Part shown: piece by piece, positions 62,522-64,000 of the stretch | Numbering within the stretch: position 1 is the first letter of the stretch | How the letters are laid out: each line of letters starts with the position of its first letter | From: CAWJJM01 sp963843275 | Lineage (GTDB): Bacteria; Acidobacteriota; Thermoanaerobaculia; Multivoradales; JBCCEF01 | Assembly (NCBI GenBank): GCA_963843275.1 | Contig: CAWJJM010000004.1 | Location: forward strand, 434,001 to 498,000 | Length of the DNA stretch: 64,000 nt | Direction: 5' to 3' | Made by a program: the position numbers and the translations under genes | The notes under the pieces: generated by a model | The model's input: the letters and a program-made list of their open reading frames with translations, nothing else | Told to the model about the DNA's origin: nothing | Databases searched by the model: none

Positions 62522-64000
62522 CTAGAGCGGCAACCAGTACGACAGCTTGACGATCACCACGTCGTGCGACGGCTGGTCGAGGATCGCGCCGAGGTCGCGG
62601 CCGAGCGCGAAGTCGCCGCGGGCCTCGGTGCCGGCGCGGTTCTCGTTCCAGGCGACGTAGAGGGCCGAGCCGGGGCGGAGCTCCCAGCGCACCACGGCGC
62701 TGCCGCGCAGGCTGCGCAGGTCGAAGTCGGGGTCGCGGCCGGCGTCGGGCCAGGGCACGTAGTCGCGGCCGCCGGCGGCGACCAGGGCGTGGGGGTCGTG
62801 GTAGTCGCCCGTCGCCACGAAGGGCTGCAGGTAGAGCTGGAAGGAGAGGCGGGGGTCGAGCGTCCAGTCGACCCGGGCGGCGAGCTCGAAGGTGCGCCGC
62901 TCGATCTCGGCGAAGAGGTAACGGCGGCCGTACGTTCCGGTCGCCGCCGGGTCGTCGAAGGCGGCGAGGTACTGGTTGCGCTCGTGGCCCCGCTCGTACG
63001 ACGGCTCCAGGGTGAGCTCGACGTTCGAGGCGGGACGGGCGTGGAGCTCGATCGAGAGAGCGCGCGAGAACGAACCGTCGTCACTCTCCTCCGCCGACGC
63101 GTCGAGATCGAAGTAGAACGCCTTCCGCCGGTCGCTCTGGAGCCCCGCCCCGGCGTGCCAGCCGGCGGGGGTGCGGGCCAGCGGACCGCCGCGGGTGAGG
63201 CGGTCCGAGAGCGCCTCGTCGACCAGGTAGGCCTCCACGTAGGGCTCCCAGTAGTTGGTCAGCCGCGCCTCGGCGTGAGCGTAGATCCCCCGCTCGAGCA
63301 CGTCGCCGGCGAAGTTCGAGTTCTGCCAGGTGGCGAGCCAGGAGGTCGTCTCGCGGAAGCGTTCGGTGACCGTCTCGTCGACCCGCAGCAGCACGGCGTC
63401 GGCCGACACCAGGTCGGTGCGCTGGAGATACCCGGCGTCGTTGGTCTCGAAGCCGGGGGAGTAGGCCTGCAGCGCGACGATGGGACGCCACAGCCCCGTC
63501 GCCTTGGTGAGCACCGCGCGCGCGCCCCAGCCGGCGAGCGACGTCCGCGTCGGGTCGAAGGCGACGTGCGACGCGTCGGGGCGCTGGTAGTAGCGCGCCG
63601 GCGCGCTCTGGGCCAGGGTGATCGACCGCGCGCTCCCGGCGATCCGCGAGCCGAGCGCGTACCCCTCGAGGATCCAGGTGCGCTCGCGGAAGCGGGTGAA
63701 GCCGTCGATCCCCGCCGTCACCGCCTGGCGGCGCAGCGCGTCGGTCGCGCCGTCGAGCTGGCGGTCGACGGAGGTCAGGACGAGACCGATCCGCGAGCCG
63801 GCGGTGGACTCCCTGGCCACCCGGGAGACGAAGTAGTTGGTCCGCGGCTCGACGACGACGCGACCGCGCTCGCCGTCGCGCGCGAAGCGCGCCGACTCCT
63901 CGTCGGTCAGCGCGTCGAGGATCCCGAGCGACCAGCCGCCGCCGGAGCGCCCGGTGACCTTGGCCGCGCCGAGGATGCGGGTGCTCGACGGCGCGTCGAC
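62522..64000 (-). CDS. DUF5916-type outer-membrane beta-barrel protein, C-terminal part (runs off right edge)
   Basis: The minus-strand frame is open from the right edge to the stop at 62522; 492 residues are visible. It is made of amphipathic beta-strands (YLFAEIERRTFELAARVDWT, NVELTLEPSYERGHERNQYL, AYFLVDEALSDRL-like turns) and ends VVIVKLSYWLPL, typical of an outer-membrane barrel. The N-terminal visible part (RVVVEPRTNYFVSRVARES then GSRIGLVLTSV) matches DUF5916 proteins, which normally have a carbohydrate-binding-like domain upstream. Confidence 0.75.
   Translation of the reverse strand, partial: VDAPSSTRILGAAKVTGRSGGGWSLGILDALTDEESARFARDGERGRVVVEPRTNYFVSRVARESTAGSRIGLVLTSVDRQLDGATDALRRQAVTAGIDGFTRFRERTWILEGYALGSRIAGSARSITLAQSAPARYYQRPDASHVAFDPTRTSLAGWGARAVLTKATGLWRPIVALQAYSPGFETNDAGYLQRTDLVSADAVLLRVDETVTERFRETTSWLATWQNSNFAGDVLERGIYAHAEARLTNYWEPYVEAYLVDEALSDRLTRGGPLARTPAGWHAGAGLQSDRRKAFYFDLDASAEESDDGSFSRALSIELHARPASNVELTLEPSYERGHERNQYLAAFDDPAATGTYGRRYLFAEIERRTFELAARVDWTLDPRLSFQLYLQPFVATGDYHDPHALVAAGGRDYVPWPDAGRDPDFDLRSLRGSAVVRWELRPGSALYVAWNENRAGTEARGDFALGRDLGAILDQPSHDVVIVKLSYWLPL

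Overview
The window is a very GC-rich bacterial chromosome segment. Ser/Thr kinases fused to beta-propeller or FGE/hydrolase domains, IPTL-type C-terminal sorting tails, a DUF5916 outer-membrane protein, a large exopolysaccharide locus and a class II lanthipeptide cluster together suggest an Acidobacteriota-like organism (Thermoanaerobaculia would fit). That is inferred from gene content; no marker gene settles it.

Layout. 0-5 kb: start of a secreted protein, a VOC protein, a membrane protein/XRE regulator pair, tRNA-Glu(CTC), a secreted alpha/beta hydrolase with frameshifts, and a parallel beta-helix protein ending in an IPTL-type tail. 5-34 kb: a capsule/exopolysaccharide locus. It opens with a 480-bp duplication carrying two PqqD-like proteins with Tat-like tails. 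It then holds sulfotransferases (one fused to a GT2), a GT2 fused to tandem HprK-like kinase domains, an NTP_transf_5 nucleotidyltransferase, GT9, GT4, GT2, STELLO-like and fucosyltransferase-like enzymes, several methyltransferases, an aldo/keto reductase, a Wzx-type flippase, a WecA/MraY-type initiating transferase, a Wzy-like polymerase, a GDP-mannose-3,5-epimerase-like enzyme and a nucleotide-sugar dehydrogenase. The PqqD, HprK-like and nucleotidyltransferase components match the 'HPr-rel-A' trio. 34-37 kb: a membrane-anchored kinase with a beta-propeller. 37-44.5 kb: a lanthipeptide island transcribed on the minus strand (precursor, VKOR-DsbA fusion, LanM, short HlyD-like adaptor, peptidase-ABC exporter). 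It is flanked by truncated gene remnants (YciI on the left; a kinase piece and a molybdopterin oxidoreductase piece on the right). 45-64 kb: hydrolases, a solute-binding protein, two paralogous kinase-FGE-hydrolase triple fusions, TspO/CbiX/SDR genes, a BON protein, an esterase, an M61 peptidase, a HAD phosphatase and a DUF5916 protein running off the right edge.

Data quality. Single-base indels cluster in 2.64-3.33, 25.9-29.6, 34.4-34.7, 37-42.2 and 50.5 kb. The encoded motifs stay conserved across frames, so many apparently broken genes (polymerase, epimerase, LanM, LanT, kinase) are more likely sequence errors than true pseudogenes. The short terminal remnants (wecB, Trm112, YciI, kinase piece, molybdo-enzyme) cannot be explained that way and look like real deletion or insertion scars.

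Cooperation. The polysaccharide locus has nearly everything for a Wzx/Wzy-type sulfated, methylated polymer: initiation, glycosyl transfer, decoration, flipping and polymerisation. The lanthipeptide operon can make, modify, oxidise and export one Cys-rich peptide. The most unusual items are the predicted lanthionine-plus-disulfide peptide, the GT2/degenerate-HprK/HprK fusion, the PqqD-Tat duplication, and the kinase/FGE/hydrolase fusions.
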